Shown here: piece after piece, positions 1 to 8,691 of the stretch
How positions within the stretch are numbered: the stretch's first letter is position 1
Layout of the letters: each line of letters begins with the position of its first letter
Source of the DNA: Bacillus sp. ISL-41
GTDB lineage: Bacteria > Bacillota > Bacilli > Bacillales > Cytobacillaceae
Reading direction: 5' to 3'
Assembly: GCF_018613235.1 (NCBI RefSeq)
Contig: NZ_JAGGQP010000016.1
Coordinates: forward strand, 1-64,000
DNA: 64,000 bases
Notes under the pieces: model-generated
Told to the model about the DNA's origin: nothing
Seen by the model: the letters and a program-made list of their open reading frames with translations, nothing else
Database searches by the model: none
Translations under genes and position numbers: made by a program

Positions 1-385
1 ATACCGTCTGAAGTTCCTCTGAATTTGGTCTTCTTTACCGAGAACCCCCCTGCACCTGTATAAAGTTTCTCTGCCTTGTCACAGCCTTATCGCTTTTCCC
101 CCTGAACCTGTCTTAAGTTGCTCCGACTTTTGACAGCTTTTCTACTTTCCCCCCTGAACCTGTCTGAAGTTACTCTGACTTTTGACAGCTTTTCCGCTTT
201 TCCCCCTGAACCTGTCTGAAGTTGCTATGACTTTTGACAGCTTTTCCGCTTTTCCCCCTGAACCTGTCTGAAGTTGCTCTGTCTTTTGACAACTTTTCCG
301 CTTTTCCCGCTGAACCTGTCTGAAGTTGCTCTGTCTTTTGACAACTTTCCCGCTTTACCCGTTGAACCTGTCTGAAGTTGCTATG
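1..385. repeat. 52-bp tandem repeat array A
   Basis: Imperfect tandem copies of a 52-bp unit. The core CTGAACCTGTCTGAAG recurs at 102, 154, 206, 258, 310 and 362, with decayed copies near 50 and at the left edge, so the array probably continues outside the window. Most copies carry CTGTC and GACAG arms 19 nt apart. The period is not a multiple of three, so it does not encode a repeat protein. It lies downstream of the ABC-F gene. Confidence 0.85.
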
Positions 386-404
386 ACTTCAAAGAAGTAT
401 AAGA

Positions 405-439
405 CAGAAAAAATAAGACCTGGTTTCCCAGGCCTTATT
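405..439 (-). terminator. Rho-independent terminator of the ABC-F gene
   Basis: On the minus strand a 12-bp hairpin (arms 412-423 and 428-439, one G-T pair) is followed by a T run. The stem overlaps the TAA stop codon at 435-437. Confidence 0.8.
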
Positions 440-2318
440 CGTTTTCTGCGAGCTCGGATAAATAGCTCCATCTCTCAATTAGATACTCTAATTGCTCATT
501 CAATTCTTTCTCTTCGTTTACCAGTGCCTGGCCCTTTTCAAAATCGCTTCCGATATTGGCCATTTCGGCCTGGATCTCTTCAAGGCGTGTTTCTGTACCA
601 GTAATCTTATCTTCAATTTCTGCCCATTCTTTTTGCTCTTTGAAGGATAGTTTCTTTTTCTTTGGCTTTTCTGTCTGCTCTACTTTTTCCTTCTTCGGTA
701 CCATAGGAGCAGCTTCTGGTTTCGGCTTCTTTTCAAGGTATTCGGAGTAGTTGCCGTAATGAAGGTCTGTCTGTCCGTTTCCTTCCAGTACAAGCAGCAA
801 ATCTACGACCTTATCAAGGAAGTAACGATCATGGGAAACGGTAATGACGACACCCGGGAATTCTTCCAGATAATCTTCCAGTACAGTCAATGTCTGTGTG
901 TCCAAATCATTCGTCGGCTCATCCAGCAGCAGGACATTTGGTTCTTCCATTAACAGTTTTAACAGGTAAAGTCTGCGTTTTTCGCCACCGGAAAGCTTTC
1001 TGATAGGAGTTCCATGTGCATAAGGCGGGAACAGGAATCTCTCTAGCATTTGTGCAGCGGAAATTGTCTTGCCATCAGTCGTTTGGACTATTTCCGCCGT
1101 CTCTTTCAGGTATTCTATTACCCGCTTATTTTCGTCCATATCTTCGTTTTCTTGAGTATAGTAAGCGATCTTAACGGTTTGTCCGGTAATGATTTCACCA
1201 TCATCAAGCTTGATCCTGCCTGCGAGGATATTCAGCAAAGTTGATTTGCCTGTTCCGTTTCGGCCGATGATTCCCAGTCTGTCTCCAGGTTTCACAAGCA
1301 GATTAAAGTGGTCGAGTATTACTTTATCTTCATATTTTTTGGTTGCATCCTTCAGTTCAAGCACTTGTTTCCCCAGCCTGCTGCCACTTAAAGAGATATC
1401 GAGTTTCTCTGAAGACTTAACATTAGAAACTTCATCATCCAGTTTGTCAAAGCGCTGAATGCGGGCCTTCTGTTTAGTCGTCCTTGCCTTAGCTCCGCGC
1501 CTGATCCACTCGAGTTCCTGTCTGAATAAGTTCTTCTTCTTTTCAAGTGTTGCCGCTTCGTTTTCCTCGCGGATCGCCTTGGCTTCGAGGAAGCTGGCAT
1601 AGTTGCCTTTATAGCTGTACAGATTCCCTCCGTCAAGTTCAAAAATCCTATTCGTGACTCTATCAAGGAAATAGCGATCATGGGTGACGAGCAGAAGCGA
1701 TCCTGAATATCTGGAGAGATAGTCTTCAAGCCATTTTACCGTCTCATAATCAAGATGGTTTGTCGGCTCATCCAAGATCAATAAGTCGGGAGCTTCAATC
1801 AACACCTGAGCGAGTGCGACACGCTTCTTTTGCCCACCGGATAGCTCCCCCATTTTTTTGGAGAAGTCAGAAATCCCAAGCTGCATGAGAATGGATTTTG
1901 CGGCAGTATTGGCATCCCAGCCATCTGAACTATCCATTCTCCGCTGCAACTCATAAAATCTTTCCTGAAGTCCTGAATCATCAGGTTTTCTGTTTAATTC
2001 AGATAGAATAATCTCATAATCCCTCATTAGCTTCAGGATTGGCGCCTCCCCGCTGAAAACCTGATCAAGTACTGTTTTATCAGGTTCCATTTCAGGCTGT
2101 TGGGATAAAAATGAGATTTTATAGTCTTTTGCAAAGATTAAATCTCCAGAATCCGGCTGATCAATCCCAGCCACAATCCGGAGTAAAGAAGACTTTCCTG
2201 TTCCATTTACCCCAATCAGGCCTACTCTTTCACGCTCGCCGATCGTAAAAGAAATCCCATTGAAAAGCTCTTTTTCTCCGTATGTTTTCGTCACGTTTTC
2301 AATCGTGATCATTTTCAT
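435..2318 (-). CDS. yfmR: ABC-F family ATPase, Uup/YfmR type
   Basis: A 627-aa soluble ABC-F protein with two ABC domains and no membrane segments. Walker A GVNGTGKSS lies near residue 38 and GRNGTGKST near 355. Both LSGGQ-like signatures (ELSGGQKKR, KLSGGEKRR) and Walker B/DEPTNHLD and DEPTNDLD motifs are present. A charged helical C-terminal domain after about residue 545 is typical of Uup/YfmR. Family members act on ribosomes or replication-linked structures; the precise role here is inferred. The ATG overlaps the stop of the upstream HD gene (ATGA), suggesting translational coupling. The second ATG at 2310-2312 has better spacing from AAGG and could be the true start. Confidence 0.9.
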   Translation of the reverse strand: MKMITIENVTKTYGEKELFNGISFTIGERERVGLIGVNGTGKSSLLRIVAGIDQPDSGDLIFAKDYKISFLSQQPEMEPDKTVLDQVFSGEAPILKLMRDYEIILSELNRKPDDSGLQERFYELQRRMDSSDGWDANTAAKSILMQLGISDFSKKMGELSGGQKKRVALAQVLIEAPDLLILDEPTNHLDYETVKWLEDYLSRYSGSLLLVTHDRYFLDRVTNRIFELDGGNLYSYKGNYASFLEAKAIREENEAATLEKKKNLFRQELEWIRRGAKARTTKQKARIQRFDKLDDEVSNVKSSEKLDISLSGSRLGKQVLELKDATKKYEDKVILDHFNLLVKPGDRLGIIGRNGTGKSTLLNILAGRIKLDDGEIITGQTVKIAYYTQENEDMDENKRVIEYLKETAEIVQTTDGKTISAAQMLERFLFPPYAHGTPIRKLSGGEKRRLYLLKLLMEEPNVLLLDEPTNDLDTQTLTVLEDYLEEFPGVVITVSHDRYFLDKVVDLLLVLEGNGQTDLHYGNYSEYLEKKPKPEAAPMVPKKEKVEQTEKPKKKKLSFKEQKEWAEIEDKITGTETRLEEIQAEMANIGSDFEKGQALVNEEKELNEQLEYLIERWSYLSELAENE

Positions 2319-2968
2319 GCCTTACCATTCCATTCACTGTAAAATTGATCAAGGAAAGTCTCCATGAATCCATGTCGTTCCTCAGCTAGAAGTCTCGCTT
2401 GCTCAGTATTCATTTTATCCTTAAGTTTCAAAAGCTTCTCATAAAAGTGATTGACCGAAGAACTGTCGCCATTCCTGTATTCCTCAAACGTCATTTCCCC
2501 CCTGACATCCAGGTCAGGCTCGTAGATCGGGTGGCCTTTTTTACCGCCAAAGGCAAATGTCCTTGCAATCCCGATCGCACCAAGGGCATCAAGGCGGTCG
2601 GCATCCTGGACAATCTTCGCTTCAATACTATTAAGCTCGATCACCCTGCCGCCTTTATAGGAAACTGTTTCAATACAACTCTTTATTCTTGATGAGGTTT
2701 CACTATCTAATTGTATGCTTTGTAAAAATGAATCAAGTTTCATCCATCCGGCTTCTTCTGATTCATTCAATTTATCATCTGGAATGTCGTGGAGCAAGGC
2801 GGCCATTTCTATGATGAACCAGTCACCCTGCTGTTCTTTGCTCCATATAAGTCGGGCATTCTTCCTGACCCTGTCAATATGGTGCCAATCATGCCCGGAA
2901 GAATCCTTGCCAAGTTCAGCTTTGACAAACTCCACTGCCATTGCTAATTTATCTCTCATATCCTGCAC
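2315..2968 (-). CDS. ypgQ: HD-domain phosphohydrolase, YpgQ-like
   Basis: A 217-aa cytosolic HD-superfamily protein. The metal-binding H...HD...D pattern is visible: GHDWHHIDRV near residue 25, LLHDIPDD near 59 and QDADRLDALG near 125. The family (YpgQ/YedJ) hydrolyses phosphate esters; YpgQ has been characterised as a (deoxy)nucleotide pyrophosphohydrolase, but the substrate here is inferred. Length matches YpgQ (about 205 aa). It is the first gene of a two-gene unit with the ABC-F gene, overlapping it by 4 nt. Position upstream of the metA region agrees with the B. subtilis order. Confidence 0.85.
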   Translation of the reverse strand: MQDMRDKLAMAVEFVKAELGKDSSGHDWHHIDRVRKNARLIWSKEQQGDWFIIEMAALLHDIPDDKLNESEEAGWMKLDSFLQSIQLDSETSSRIKSCIETVSYKGGRVIELNSIEAKIVQDADRLDALGAIGIARTFAFGGKKGHPIYEPDLDVRGEMTFEEYRNGDSSSVNHFYEKLLKLKDKMNTEQARLLAEERHGFMETFLDQFYSEWNGKA

Positions 2969-3130
2969 CTACTTTCCTACCGAACTCATTTTACCATAGA
3001 AATTGGTTTATGGCGGCTGGGTTAATTGGGAATTCGACAAATCTTTCTTGGTTGGAATGTTAGTCCTTTTATTGTCCCCCGTTGACCTTTAGAAACATTT
3101 ATAGGATATCTTCCCGTTTCCGCCTATGTT

Positions 3131-3210
3131 TGTCAGATAGAGCCTGCCTATCGGACACTTTTCATGATTTCCTCCATCCATTTGTCCGATAGAGCCTTCC
3201 TACCCTGTTT
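3131..3210. repeat. Two-copy 52-bp repeat with palindrome
   Basis: TGTC(A/C)GATAGAGCC(T)... occurs at 3131 and 3183, exactly 52 bp apart. The first copy is a palindrome (TGTCAGATAG with CTATCGGACA, one mismatch); its outer TGTC/GACA arms are 19 nt apart, the same geometry as array A. It lies in the 294-bp gap between degV and ypgQ, in which I see no gene. Confidence 0.6.
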
Positions 3211-3235
3211 TGATTGCATCGGAGTAGTTGTTTAA

Positions 3236-3265
3236 GTAAAAAAAAAAGTGCCAATTTGGCACTTA
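3236..3265 (-). terminator. Terminator of degV
   Basis: Hairpin AAGTGCCAA/TTGGCACTT (3246-3264) followed on the minus strand by ten T residues. The stem overlaps the TAA stop of the DegV gene. Confidence 0.9.
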
Positions 3266-4111
3266 TGCATCTGCGTTATTCCAGCTGATTCCGATTGTAT
3301 GTTCACCTGCATGGACGCCGATCACGGCTCCAATCGGACAGCTGAGGAAAGTGATCTCAGGAAATATTGCCTCCAGCTCTCGTTGCCATTCATCAGCAAC
3401 CTCCTTATGAAGGCCATAGAGAATGTACACTTCCTTAATTCCGTATTTCTCGTTAGACTGGGTCAAATAATCAAATATTTTCTCGCGTGCCTTTTTATCG
3501 CTGCGGACCTTTTCCTTGGTATTCAATGCGCCATCTTCAATACTGATGATTGGTTTGATATTCAGCATGCTTCCAAGATAGAATTGCATCCCCGACATAC
3601 GGCCGCTTCGGTGAAGCTGTTCCAGGCTTCCTATCATCACATAGGTTTCATTGGACTCCCGAATGGTTTCCAGCTTCTCTTTGATTTCCTCGATTGTTGC
3701 CCCCTGTTCAGCCAACGCAATTCCTTTTTTCAATTGGGATGTTAATGGATATGTGAGAACTTTAGAATCAAAGGTTATGACAGGAATATTGACGGCTTGG
3801 GCAGCCTGTAAACTTGAGGCGACTGTCCCGCTCAGCTTGGATGAGATCAGGACAGAAAAGACGAGATCATAGTCTTTCTCAAGCTTCTCATATAGTTCCA
3901 TAAAGACACCAACAGGCGGCTGCGAGGTTTTCGGCGCCGTTTTCACGGTCTTTAATTTTTTATATAGTTCTTCTGCAGTCAGATCTTTTCCATCAAGGTA
4001 CTCAACATCATCCAATACAATAGTCATCGGTACTTGATATACATCAGGATGATTTTTCAACTCCTCATCCAGGTAGGCTGTACTGTCAGTAACCCAGGCG
4101 ATTTTTTTCAA
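3263..4111 (-). CDS. DegV family fatty-acid-binding protein
   Basis: A 282-aa protein with the DegV fold. It starts with the typical WVTDSTAYL strand, has the TSQPPVG motif near residue 81 and SSKLSGT near 109 that cradle the lipid carboxylate, and ends with HAGEHTIG-type sequence. DegV/FakB proteins bind fatty acids and can present them to the FakA kinase; whether this paralogue works with FakA is not shown. It is monocistronic, with its own terminator. Bacillaceae usually have several DegV paralogues, so no symbol is given. Confidence 0.9.
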   Translation of the reverse strand: MKKIAWVTDSTAYLDEELKNHPDVYQVPMTIVLDDVEYLDGKDLTAEELYKKLKTVKTAPKTSQPPVGVFMELYEKLEKDYDLVFSVLISSKLSGTVASSLQAAQAVNIPVITFDSKVLTYPLTSQLKKGIALAEQGATIEEIKEKLETIRESNETYVMIGSLEQLHRSGRMSGMQFYLGSMLNIKPIISIEDGALNTKEKVRSDKKAREKIFDYLTQSNEKYGIKEVYILYGLHKEVADEWQRELEAIFPEITFLSCPIGAVIGVHAGEHTIGISWNNADA

Positions 4112-4299
4112 ATAAACTCCCCCTATTTCATTTTTTCATTTTAATAGTATTATGGTTTGCAGATGCCAACCCATTCCCCTGTATCAATCGTACAGAGAAT
4201 CCTAACCTTAAAAGGGCTGATATGCTTGTCCTAACAATGGGTGCTTCCACCAATAGCAGAATTATAGAGAACCCCTTTGTTAATAGATTATTCTGAAAA

Positions 4300-4335
4300 C
4301 AATACAGAAATTCCTGCCTTAAAGACAGGAATTAT
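4300..4335 (-). terminator. Weak terminator of the 4339-4878 gene
   Basis: Perfect 8-bp stem AATTCCTG/CAGGAATT (4309-4316, 4326-4333) just after the stop codon on the minus strand; the downstream T tract is interrupted, so strength is uncertain. Confidence 0.5.
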
Positions 4336-4338
4336 TAT

Positions 4339-4878
4339 TCAATCAATAATTTTTTTTAATTTTTCCAGTGAAGTTATCATATAATCGACCATTTCTGACA
4401 AGTCGTCGATCTGTTCTTCGAAAACAAGGCGATTAAAGGAAACCTTCACCTGACTTTGTATGAGTGATTTCTTTTCCAAAGGGTCGATCATGGCGGTCTG
4501 CACAATCGCCCGGTCCCTTCCCCAAATCCCCACCAGTGCTTTCTGAACTTCATTAAAAACATTCATTTCGTTTCTATGTAAAAGCTTGAATGAAATACCT
4601 ACTATACAACCTGCAAGCTGTTTGGCATTCTCGTTTTGCAATAGTTCAGCAGAGAGGTTCTCCAACCCGGCCTCGATGGTCATGTTTGCCGACAAGAGCC
4701 CCTGTTCATATCCTTTTTTTGCGAATGAAATTTCGTATTTACGCGACAACTTGGCGGCATTGATCCAGTCATTGCGGTCAATGACAATAATTTCCCCGCT
4801 CAAATCCCTGTCATATATATCGCCTTCAATGACGACTTTGATGTTTTCAAAAGCTGTCGGATCAAACAAAGCTTCCAC
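4339..4878 (-). CDS. Hypothetical protein, 179 aa
   Basis: I do not recognise the family. The 179-aa product has no signal peptide or membrane segment. It starts MEALFDPTAFENIKVV and is mixed alpha/beta, with a likely helical C-terminal third (after about residue 135, rich in L/E/K). Codon use and reading-frame length look genuine, and the gene has a downstream stem-loop. The opposite-strand frame over it is a shadow. It lies between fhs and degV; nothing in the context gives a function. Confidence 0.75.
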   Translation of the reverse strand: MEALFDPTAFENIKVVIEGDIYDRDLSGEIIVIDRNDWINAAKLSRKYEISFAKKGYEQGLLSANMTIEAGLENLSAELLQNENAKQLAGCIVGISFKLLHRNEMNVFNEVQKALVGIWGRDRAIVQTAMIDPLEKKSLIQSQVKVSFNRLVFEEQIDDLSEMVDYMITSLEKLKKIID

Positions 4879-4920
4879 TCCTTTTACCAGTCATAATTCT
4901 GCCCTTTACCAAATGAAAAA

Positions 4921-5005
4921 TGGTCAGTCCAATGTAAAGCACTATGTCAGACGCTAGATAGAAATAACAATCACACGTCGACACTATGCCTGCCAGGACT
5001 GACCA
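4921..5005. repeat. Long-range inverted repeat downstream of fhs
   Basis: A perfect 10-bp inverted pair TGGTCAGTCC (4921-4930) and GGACTGACCA (4996-5005) encloses 65 nt in the gap between fhs and the next gene. No T run follows on either strand, so it is not a simple terminator. It could be a structured 3-prime end or a small mobile remnant. Confidence 0.5.
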
Positions 5006-5021
5006 AAATGTTTTATTTTAC

Positions 5022-6710
5022 TTAGAACAATCCAACAGCGTTGCCCTCTTCATCGACATCCATATTCAATGCTGCCGGAAGCTTCGGCAAGCCAGGCATT
5101 GTCATGACTTCGCCAGTCAATGCGACGATAAATCCCGCACCTACTGACGGCTTAAGTTCCCTGACTGTAATAATGAAGCCTGTTGGCCTTCCAAGTTTTT
5201 GCGGATCATCAGACAATGAATATTGTGTTTTGGCCATACAGATTGGCAGCACACCCCAGCCAAAACCTTCAAAGTCAACAAGCTGCTTCTTGGCTTTCGG
5301 CGAAAATTCGACTCCATCCGCACCATAAACCTGACGGGCAATCGTATTGATTTTATCCTCGAGTGAATCGGACAAGTCATAAAGGTGGGCAAATGTGTTT
5401 TCACTTTTTTCAATTACATCAAGAAGCTTCTCCGCAAGCTCCACTCCGCCGGCGCCGCCCTTTTCCCAAACTTCCGTCAAGGCAACCGGGATCCCAGCAT
5501 TCTCGCACAGCTCTCTCAATGTATTTGTTTCTAGTTCTGTATCTGTAATGAATCGATTGATTGCAACAACATATGGCAAACCAAAGCTTGAAATCGTCTC
5601 AATATGCTTTTTAAGGTTCGTGAATCCATCCCTTAATGCTTTCACGTCTTCTCTGACCAATTCCGTTTTCTTCATTCCGCCATGCATCTTCAGTGCGCGT
5701 ATAGTCGCTACAATAACAACAGCTGACGGATCAATTCCTGCTGTTCTTGCTTTAATATTCAAGAATTTCTCTGCTCCAAGATCGGCACCGAACCCTGCTT
5801 CCGTAACGACGAAATCAGCAAGCTTGGATGCAGCCTCGGTGGCGATGACACTATTGCACCCGTGTGCGATATTCGCAAATGGACCACCATGGATCAATGC
5901 CGGAGTATGTTCAATCGTCTGGACAAGATTTGGCTTGACTGCTTCCTTCAATAAAAGCGTCAAAGCCCCTTCTACTCCTAGATCACCCACAGTGACAGGC
6001 TGCTTGTCATAATTATAAGCAACAACCATTTTTGAAAGACGCAGTTTCAAATCCTTCAGGTCACTTGCAAGGCAAAGGACAGCCATGATTTCAGAAGCAA
6101 CCGTAATATCGAAGCCGTCTTCACGAGGAACTCCCTGCATTGGCCCGCCAAGTCCGACGATAACCTTCCTCAATGCACGATCATTCAAGTCGAGAGCCCG
6201 CTTCCAAACTATCCTGCGCTGATCAATATTAAGGTTGTTTTCCTGCTGCATATGGTTATCAATCAATGCAGCCAGCGCATTATTCGCTGTTGTAATCGCA
6301 TGCAGGTCACCCGTGAAGTGAAGATTGATATCCTCCATCGGAAGCACCTGTGCGAAACCTCCGCCTGTTGCACCGCCTTTGATTCCCATAGTAGGTCCTA
6401 AAGAAGGCTCACGCATAGCAATCATTGTTTTTTTACCAAGCTTGTTCAACGCATCTGCAAGTCCGACTGTAACAGTTGATTTCCCTTCCCCTGCAGGAGT
6501 AGGATTGATCGCAGTAACAAGTACGACCTTGCCGCTTTCTTTTGTTTTTAATTTAGCCAAAGCTTCTGACGAAAGCTTCGCCTTATACTTTCCGAACAGC
6601 TCAATATCATCGGCGTCCAGGCCAATGTTCGCTGCAATATCAACAATTGGTTTCATTTTACTATCACGAGCAATTTCAATATCTGACTTAACTTGAATAT
6701 TTGTTCCCAT
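5022..6710 (-). CDS. fhs: Formate--tetrahydrofolate ligase
   Basis: A 562-aa ATP-dependent ligase that makes 10-formyl-THF from formate and THF, feeding one-carbon metabolism in the cytosol. The P-loop-like [14 protein letters not shown] lies near residue 68, followed by [15 protein letters not shown] (about 96-110) and [15 protein letters not shown]-type sequence, all diagnostic of FTHFS. Length is normal (about 555-560). The ATG at 6708-6710 is preferred: GGGGGGA sits 6 nt upstream, while the ATG at 6714-6716 abuts that Shine-Dalgarno. The gene is absent from B. subtilis 168, so it is an accessory gene inside an otherwise conserved block. Confidence 0.95.
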   Translation of the reverse strand: MGTNIQVKSDIEIARDSKMKPIVDIAANIGLDADDIELFGKYKAKLSSEALAKLKTKESGKVVLVTAINPTPAGEGKSTVTVGLADALNKLGKKTMIAMREPSLGPTMGIKGGATGGGFAQVLPMEDINLHFTGDLHAITTANNALAALIDNHMQQENNLNIDQRRIVWKRALDLNDRALRKVIVGLGGPMQGVPREDGFDITVASEIMAVLCLASDLKDLKLRLSKMVVAYNYDKQPVTVGDLGVEGALTLLLKEAVKPNLVQTIEHTPALIHGGPFANIAHGCNSVIATEAASKLADFVVTEAGFGADLGAEKFLNIKARTAGIDPSAVVIVATIRALKMHGGMKKTELVREDVKALRDGFTNLKKHIETISSFGLPYVVAINRFITDTELETNTLRELCENAGIPVALTEVWEKGGAGGVELAEKLLDVIEKSENTFAHLYDLSDSLEDKINTIARQVYGADGVEFSPKAKKQLVDFEGFGWGVLPICMAKTQYSLSDDPQKLGRPTGFIITVRELKPSVGAGFIVALTGEVMTMPGLPKLPAALNMDVDEEGNAVGLF

Positions 6711-6876
6711 TTCCATTCCCCCCAGATATTCTCTATATGCTTACCAACTTATATTTTACCATCAGAGAAATACTATCAGACAAAAAATATTTATTTGTCA
6801 TAAAATTTCCTCTTTAGCCAATTGCTCCACGAAAGAATTCAGACTATAATAAAAATTATTGATTTTAGTTTACTAA

Positions 6877-6994
6877 GGCTCTTTTCAAAAACTTTGTTAC
6901 TTTTTCAAACAAAAGTAAAAACCGCCACATGGGTTTTTTGCGAGTATAGATGCAATCATTATACAGAAGTCTCCATGAAAAGAGCCTCGATACC
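6877..6994. mobile_element. MITE-like inverted-repeat element upstream of metA
   Basis: Terminal inverted repeats GGCTCTTTTCA (6877-6887) and TGAAAAGAGCC (6976-6986) enclose non-coding sequence. The 8-mer TTTACTAA occurs just left of the element (6869-6876) and again at 6995-7002, so the right end may extend to 6994 with an 8-bp target duplication. The left end matches the end of the element at 35718-35899. The GGCTCTTT ends and 8-bp duplication recall ISL3-family ends, tentatively. Confidence 0.5.
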
Positions 6995-7076
6995 TTTACT
7001 AATACGGTTATTAGAACATGTACGATTAGCAACAAGGATTGCGAAAAACAGCATTTACCAAAGGGGAGGTTATACT

Positions 7077-7985
7077 TTGCCAATAAAAATCCCGCTGCAC
7101 TTGCCAGCGAAAGAAATACTGGAAAAAGAAAATATATTTATCATGGACGACAGCCGAGCTGCAAAACAGGATATCCGGCCGTTGAATATATTGATCCTGA
7201 ATCTCATGCCCGAAAAAGAAAAAACAGAGAGACAGCTGCTGAGACTGCTTGGAAATACACCACTCCAGGTGAACATAACATTTTTAAAAACCGCTACATA
7301 CGATTCAAAAAATACATCACAATACCATCTGGAAGAGTTTTACCAAACCTTTACCGAAGTAAAAGAAAAGAAATATGACGGCATGATCATCACCGGTGCA
7401 CCAATCGAGTTGATGGAATTTGAGGAAGTACATTACTGGGACGAACTGAAGGACATCCTCAACTGGACAGAGCAGAACGTCACTTCCACATTGCATATAT
7501 GCTGGGGAGCACAGGCTGCTTTATACCATCATTTTGGCATCAAAAAGTATGCCCTGCAGAGAAAGTGCTCAGGCGTGTTCAACCATAGAGTTCTTGACCA
7601 TACCGAAAAAATCTTAAGAGGATTCGACGATGAATTTATTGCTCCGCATTCGAGAAATACGGATATCCCTGAAGAGTCATTGCAAGATCATCCTGATTTG
7701 AAGCTGCTGGCTTCATCAGAAGAAGCCGGCGCTCTGATTATTTCCAGCAGAGACAGCAGGAAAATCATGATTACCGGCCACCTTGAATACGAAGCTGCAA
7801 CACTCGCAGAAGAATACTTAAGAGATAAGGAAAAAGGGATTGAAATCGAAGTGCCTGAGAATTATTTCCCTAATGATAATCCTGAAAACAAACCGGTCAA
7901 CCGCTGGAGGTCACATGCCCATTTGTTCTTCTCCAATTGGCTGAACTATTATGTATACCAGGCTACACCATATGAATGGGATTAA
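7077..7985 (+). CDS. metA: Homoserine O-acetyltransferase MetA
   Basis: A 302-aa cytosolic enzyme of methionine synthesis that acylates homoserine. Catalytic Cys142 (HICWG), His235 and Glu237 (TGHLEYE) fall at the canonical positions. Residue 111 is Glu (TGAPIEL); in this family Glu111 favours acetyl-CoA and Gly111 succinyl-CoA, so acetyltransferase activity is expected despite the common succinyltransferase name. The TTG start at 7077 is chosen because AAGGGGAGGT ends 6 nt upstream and the protein then begins [13 protein letters not shown] like B. subtilis MetA. Longer frames upstream run through the MITE. No SAM riboswitch is visible upstream. Confidence 0.95.
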   Translation: MPIKIPLHLPAKEILEKENIFIMDDSRAAKQDIRPLNILILNLMPEKEKTERQLLRLLGNTPLQVNITFLKTATYDSKNTSQYHLEEFYQTFTEVKEKKYDGMIITGAPIELMEFEEVHYWDELKDILNWTEQNVTSTLHICWGAQAALYHHFGIKKYALQRKCSGVFNHRVLDHTEKILRGFDDEFIAPHSRNTDIPEESLQDHPDLKLLASSEEAGALIISSRDSRKIMITGHLEYEAATLAEEYLRDKEKGIEIEVPENYFPNDNPENKPVNRWRSHAHLFFSNWLNYYVYQATPYEWD

Positions 7986-8020
7986 GAAAAGGCATCGACG
8001 GAGTCGATGCCTTTCTTCAT
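7986..8020 (+). terminator. Terminator after metA
   Basis: Nine-bp stem GGCATCGAC/GTCGATGCC (7991-7999, 8003-8011) followed by CTTTCTT. It may also end transcription of the converging AIM24 gene. Confidence 0.8.
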
Positions 8021-8045
8021 TTCGGATCTATTTCCGGCTCTTCTA

Positions 8046-8679
8046 TTAACTTTGCGGAGCGTAATAAACTTCTTCAAAAGGCTGGACGACAACGAAGCCT
8101 TCTCCACTGAATTTCATCTGAATGGATTCGCCGCTTCCACGGCCAAGGAACGTTTTGAACGAAATATCTGTTACGAATTCCGGCTGGAGATTTCCAGACC
8201 AGGCTACTGTTGCGTTCGGGTCTGTATAAACCGGATTATCCGGGCTGACAAGCAGGGTCAGCGGTTCATAATGGGATGTGATCGCTACCATGCCCGTACC
8301 CTCGAGGCGGACATTGAACAATCCGCCGGACAGCATTCCGGCGACCCGGCGCATCAACTTGATATCCCAGCTAATGGAAGGCTCGAATGCCAACAGGTCA
8401 TTGCCGTTTACGAAAATGGCTTCGTTTTGCAAATGCAAGATTGATATTTTCTTTCCCTGATCAGCAAGATAAAGCTTTCCATTTCCATTTGCCTTCATTA
8501 GTGAAGCACCTTCACCCGTTAACGCCTTTTTAAACATCTTGCCGATCCCATGTTCAAGCACTCCCTCGCGCTCAAACTTGATCTGGCCGCGATAGGAAAC
8601 CATCGCTCCTGCTTTCGACCATACCTGGCCATTCAAATTGATTTCTGTTCACAAACTCTTCAATTGAATACCGACTCAT
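8046..8679 (-). CDS. AIM24/TIGR00266 family protein, frameshifted near 5-prime end
   Basis: The intact 196-codon frame (from about 8636) encodes an AIM24 (DUF124) beta-sandwich protein beginning [12 protein letters not shown]. These are soluble proteins of unknown function. A perfect start lies further upstream in another frame: AAGGAGG then ATG at 8677-8679, giving [12 protein letters not shown], which matches the usual family N-terminus. The two frames join only if 1-2 nt are gained or lost around 8643-8652; the downstream frame is closed by TGA just upstream. Either the gene is mutated or there is a sequencing error. The TTG at 8636 has no ribosome site. It lies 12 nt after the methyltransferase gene, in the same likely operon. 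Confidence 0.75.
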
Positions 8680-8691
8680 TATAATGCCTCC

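Noticed and set aside
1-385. Possible CRISPR array
   Set aside because: Whole 52-bp units repeat without unique spacers, and no cas genes are nearby; the same holds for the arrays at 9813 and 14921.
326-604. 92-aa plus-strand frame at the left end
   Set aside because: It runs through the repeat array, the terminator and antisense to the ABC-F gene, with no ribosome site.
5395-6012. 205-aa frame antisense to fhs
   Set aside because: Shadow of a strongly conserved gene; the Ser/Ala/Pro-rich composition is typical of antisense frames.
6720-7076. SAM (S-box) riboswitch before metA
   Set aside because: No conserved S-box motifs were seen, and much of the region is a MITE-like insertion.
6950-7378. 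142-aa frame overlapping the metA start
   Set aside because: It overlaps the well-supported metA coding region in another frame.
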